DNA of 8,145 bases from contig JBAZHL010000026.1 of the NCBI GenBank assembly GCA_041652335.1, forward strand, positions 1 to 8,145, given 5' to 3'. Made by a program: the position numbers and the translations under genes. Source of the stretch: 2-01-FULL-49-10 sp041652335 (GTDB taxonomy: Bacteria; Patescibacteriota; Kazan-3B-28; UBA10110). Positions 6,571 to 8,145 of this stretch are shown here, one piece after another (positions within the stretch are counted from its first letter, which is position 1; every line of letters begins with the position of its first letter). The notes under the pieces were generated by a model that saw only the letters and a list, made by a program, of their open reading frames with translations, was not told the origin of the DNA and did not search any database.

Positions 6571-6995
6571 GCCATCACTCTATCCGCTAAATACGCCTCA
6601 AACGCTGGCAATAAATTGGGAATTAAATTGTAGTTTTGATACTCCTCTGGCCGGATCCACTCTAAGGCATCGTGATCCTCACTGAGAGTTACCTGATCCG
6701 AAGTGGCTTCACAAATAAAGAAAGTCCCAACGATCTGCCACTGTTCGCCTCTCACCATCGGTCGCCACTCATTAACAAAAAACGGTTTGCCCACCCTTAC
6801 CCCCAAACCAGTTTCCTCACTAATCTCGCGCAGTAAGCTTTCGTCAAACCTTTGTCCTGGCTGCAATCTACCGCCCGGAACATCAAAACGAGCTACATTT
6901 GTTCCATCCTCGTACTTGGTCGATTCCCTTAAAATCAAAATCTTACCGCCAAAAACGATGAAAGCTTTTGTTGCTACAAAAATCCTTGGTTCCAC
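6567..6995 (-). CDS. Nudix hydrolase
   Basis: This protein cleaves a nucleoside diphosphate linked to some moiety; the substrate cannot be told. Counted from an upstream in-frame TTG at 7022, the Nudix box is G51 to L73 (G-R-L-Q-P-G-Q then R-E-I-S-E-E-T-G-L). R65-E66 and E69-E70 are intact, but the first glutamate of GX5EX7REUXEEXGU is Gln57. I chose the GTG at 6995 (142 residues) because a full AGGAGG (7005-7000) lies four bases before it and just after the upstream gene's stop. The TTG start would give 151 residues and overlap the neighbour. The stop overlaps the dnaG start (ATGA). Being inside the primase-sigma operon suggests a nucleotide-pool housecleaning job tied to replication, which is an inference. 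Confidence 0.92.
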   Translation of the reverse strand: MEPRIFVATKAFIVFGGKILILRESTKYEDGTNVARFDVPGGRLQPGQRFDESLLREISEETGLGVRVGKPFFVNEWRPMVRGEQWQIVGTFFICEATSDQVTLSEDHDALEWIRPEEYQNYNLIPNLLPAFEAYLADRVMA

Positions 6996-6999
6996 GAAA

Positions 7000-7005
7000 C
7001 CTCCT
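7000..7005 (-). promoter_or_regulatory. Shine-Dalgarno AGGAGG that sets the Nudix start
   Basis: AGGAGG on the minus strand is followed by TTTC and GTG at 6995. It lies downstream of the alternative TTG at 7022, so ribosomes should start at the GTG rather than the longer frame. Confidence 0.7.
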
Positions 7006-7008
7006 GGA

Positions 7009-7506
7009 TTAGACCTTGGCAAAAAGGATCAAATGGTTATGCCCATACTTTTTGGCACACCCGGGACAATATGCGTAGTGGATGTAATATCCTTTTGCCT
7101 TTTGTCCTTTGCCGGTCAGATACTCGTCCATCTGCTTTATAAACTTCGGAATGGCATTGTATCCGCCGTCAAAAACCTTAGCGACAAAAGTTCCGGACAT
7201 AGTCACATTGTTAGCCCCCGGGACTGCCCCGGTCGTTGAAAGATGAATCTCCGATCGAAAAGCCGTTGGGTCAGAGAACAATATCAAGACGCTTTCCTTA
7301 TCGGCCGGCACCATTTTGGTATCCTCTACCATCTTCCACATCTTGGTAATCGCGCTACCGATCATCGACGGAAGGGGCATATGGAAAAATGTCGGTATGG
7401 TCTCTTTGATAAATGGCTTATTCTCCCAGTTGAATACCTTCTCGTCCCATCTTGCTGAGTCGAACTTTGGGCAACACACCTTATCACTCTGAGTTTGGTC
7501 ATCCAT
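7009..7506 (-). CDS. Conserved small protein, GyrI-like / so-called 'hydrolase' family
   Basis: The 165-residue protein begins with a Cys pair (C11-C12 in V-C-C-P-K-F-D) and a W-D-E-K-V-F-N-W-E-N-K segment. It ends with S-G-T-F-V-A-K-V-F-D-G-G-Y, then C147-P-G-C150-A-K-K-Y-G and a final strand. It resembles a family often labelled 'hydrolase' without proof. Its C-terminal half looks like a GyrI-like small-molecule-binding fold. The four cysteines could bind a metal. It is first in a minus-strand cluster with Nudix, dnaG and rpoD, with 13 bases between its stop and the Nudix GTG. The ATG has only a weak Shine-Dalgarno (AAGAG, very close). The function is unknown. Confidence 0.75.
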   Translation of the reverse strand: MDDQTQSDKVCCPKFDSARWDEKVFNWENKPFIKETIPTFFHMPLPSMIGSAITKMWKMVEDTKMVPADKESVLILFSDPTAFRSEIHLSTTGAVPGANNVTMSGTFVAKVFDGGYNAIPKFIKQMDEYLTGKGQKAKGYYIHYAYCPGCAKKYGHNHLILFAKV

Positions 7507-7522
7507 ATCTCTTATGTTAACT

Positions 7523-7528
7523 ACTATA
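7523..7528 (-). promoter_or_regulatory. Candidate -10 box of the dnaG-rpoD cluster
   Basis: TATAGT on the minus strand sits 17 bases before the ATG at 7506, in the 42-base gap after the YunG-like gene. The -35 at the right distance (TAATTA) is poor, so the cluster may instead be read from further upstream. Confidence 0.25.
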
Positions 7529-7548
7529 GATCTTGGCTATACGTTTAA

Positions 7549-7932
7549 TTAAGTCGGAGCCTGCGATTGTAATATTTGCTCCACCCGACTCTTTAGCAAT
7601 TCATATCGCCCTGGAGTATTCGCTTGAATAGCTGAATCCCTATTAAAAATATCTTGGCGGCTTCTTACCTCGTCCATAGTGATTACAGTACCATCGGGAA
7701 ACTGGCCTCGAGTAAGGTCTACCTCCGCCCCATTGGGCAATCGATTCCAGTAATGGTTATGCTCTTGATCGTAGAGTATTTCGCCACCTAAATAATCCTG
7801 CACCACTAAAGAGGTGACAGCACACTGTCCTATCTCCGGTTTTTCTGGTGTCCATAAATGAACTGCTGGCGGGTAGCAGGTGTCCTTCCCCCAGGATGGT
7901 TTGATCGCCGCTTCGAGATCTATTAATTCCAT
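7549..7932 (-). CDS. YunG-like small protein, possible Cys-His-Asp enzyme
   Basis: The 127-residue protein starts at ATG 7932; an in-frame TTG at 7938 would add two residues. Conserved-looking blocks are G-Q-C37-A-V-T-S-L-V-V-Q-D-Y-L-G-G, N-H60-Y-W-N-R-L and V-D72-L-T-R-G-Q-F. They match, from memory, the Bacillus YunG family of unknown function. The Cys-His-Asp order and spacing resemble papain/transglutaminase-type catalytic triads, but this is inference. There is no signal peptide or membrane segment, so it should be cytoplasmic. The start codon lies directly beside a 24-bp copy of the tRNA-Ser 3' end and there is no clear Shine-Dalgarno, so the gene's natural upstream region may have been replaced. 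Confidence 0.75.
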   Translation of the reverse strand: MELIDLEAAIKPSWGKDTCYPPAVHLWTPEKPEIGQCAVTSLVVQDYLGGEILYDQEHNHYWNRLPNGAEVDLTRGQFPDGTVITMDEVRSRQDIFNRDSAIQANTPGRYELLKSRVEQILQSQAPT

Positions 7933-7936
7933 AACC

Positions 7937-7960
7937 AACCGTGGCGGAGAGGGAGGGATT
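7937..7960 (-). repeat. 24-bp direct repeat, copy 1: tRNA-Ser 3'-end fragment
   Basis: The 24 bases are identical to 8061-8084. They cover the last T-stem half, the acceptor 3' strand, CCA and five bases beyond it. On the other side AAGGGTA (minus strand, 7967-7961) also matches the tRNA if 11 bases of T-arm are deleted. This is a tRNA remnant or old attachment-site scar. Confidence 0.75.
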
Positions 7961-8025
7961 TACCCTTCTATATATATTTTACAAGTCGGGTATAAACTTC
8001 TCATCCCATCTCCTGTCCTAATTAA

Positions 8026-8065
8026 CGGTTTGCCCAATCCCATCGATGGCGAGATTACCAAACCG
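8026..8065 (-). terminator. Hairpin directly after tRNA-Ser, weak terminator candidate
   Basis: On the minus strand CGGTTTG (8065-8059) pairs with CAAACCG (8032-8026). AATC/GATT and a CCATCGATGG palindrome lie inside. It starts right after the tRNA's CCA. The following TTAATT is a poor U-tract, so termination is uncertain; a trailer-processing hairpin is also possible. Confidence 0.35.
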
Positions 8066-8084
8066 TGGCGGAGAGGGAGGGATT
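8061..8084 (-). repeat. 24-bp direct repeat, copy 2: within tRNA-Ser 3' end
   Basis: This copy is the 3' end of the tRNA-Ser gene plus five bases after CCA. It pairs with the identical copy 124 bp to the left. Sequence resemblance continues for a few bases beyond, with a one-base gap, up to the YunG-like start codon at the other copy. Confidence 0.75.
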
Positions 8085-8145
8085 CGAACCCTCGATACCC
8101 TTGCGAGTATACCCGCTTTCCAAGCGAGCGCACTAGGCCACTATG
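8066..8145 (-). tRNA. tRNA-Ser (anticodon GGA), 5' end off the window
   Basis: The minus strand shows the anticodon stem CTCGC/GCGGG with loop TTGGAAA (anticodon GGA at 8121-8119). A long class II variable arm follows (ATACTC-GCAA-GGGTAT), then T stem GAGGG/CCCTC with TTCGAAT, acceptor 3' strand CCTCTCC, discriminator G and an encoded CCA. The window ends inside the D stem (CA, pairing with TGC after an 11-nt D loop), so about ten 5' bases are missing. Confidence 0.93.

Noticed and set aside
6703..7239. 178-residue plus-strand ORF across the Nudix and GyrI-like genes
   Set aside because: It lies opposite two genes with clear family motifs and codes for no recognisable domain.

Overview
The window looks like bacterial chromosome, plausibly from a candidate-phyla-radiation (Patescibacteria) type genome. 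That guess rests on the very compact dnaG-rpoD operon, the long lysine-only basic tail on the main sigma factor and the mix of orphan families. It is an inference and no phylogeny was possible. TGA is used as a normal stop (for example at the end of the Nudix and nuclease genes), which argues against lineages that recode UGA. Both tRNA genes encode their own CCA end.

Left part (1-3100) is accessory. A serine recombinase gene enters from the left edge, already past its catalytic serine, and ends convergently with an 11-base overlap against a two-gene minus-strand operon. That operon encodes a PD-(D/E)XK-type nuclease-like protein (1823-2893) and, coupled through an ATGA overlap, a HhH-GPD DNA-glycosylase-like protein (1107-1826). 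The operon is preceded by a leader of about 204 nt starting from an extended -10 promoter. In the minus-strand RNA the leader can form a 17-bp closing helix, nested inner helices and a loop-to-tail pseudoknot. G-U pairs favour the minus strand. The 3' arm of the closing helix can alternatively pair with the start-codon region of the nuclease gene. This leader plus the nuclease-glycosylase pair is the most likely undescribed system here.

Middle part (3121-7506) is core information processing on the minus strand. It is one tight cluster: a GyrI-like/'hydrolase'-family protein, a Nudix hydrolase, DNA primase (dnaG), the primary sigma factor (rpoD) with about 100 lysine-rich residues at its N terminus, then tRNA-Asn(GTT) and a rho-independent terminator. 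The terminator overlaps the promoter of the accessory operon.

Right part (7549-8145) has a YunG-like small protein with a possible Cys-His-Asp triad, and a tRNA-Ser(GGA) cut by the window end. A 24-bp direct repeat of the tRNA-Ser 3' end lies 124 bp away, against the start of the YunG-like gene. It looks like a tRNA remnant or an old attachment-site scar.

Stretches over 300 bases without a protein gene: only 2894-3323. It holds the leader RNA, its promoter, the terminator, a trailer hairpin and tRNA-Asn.
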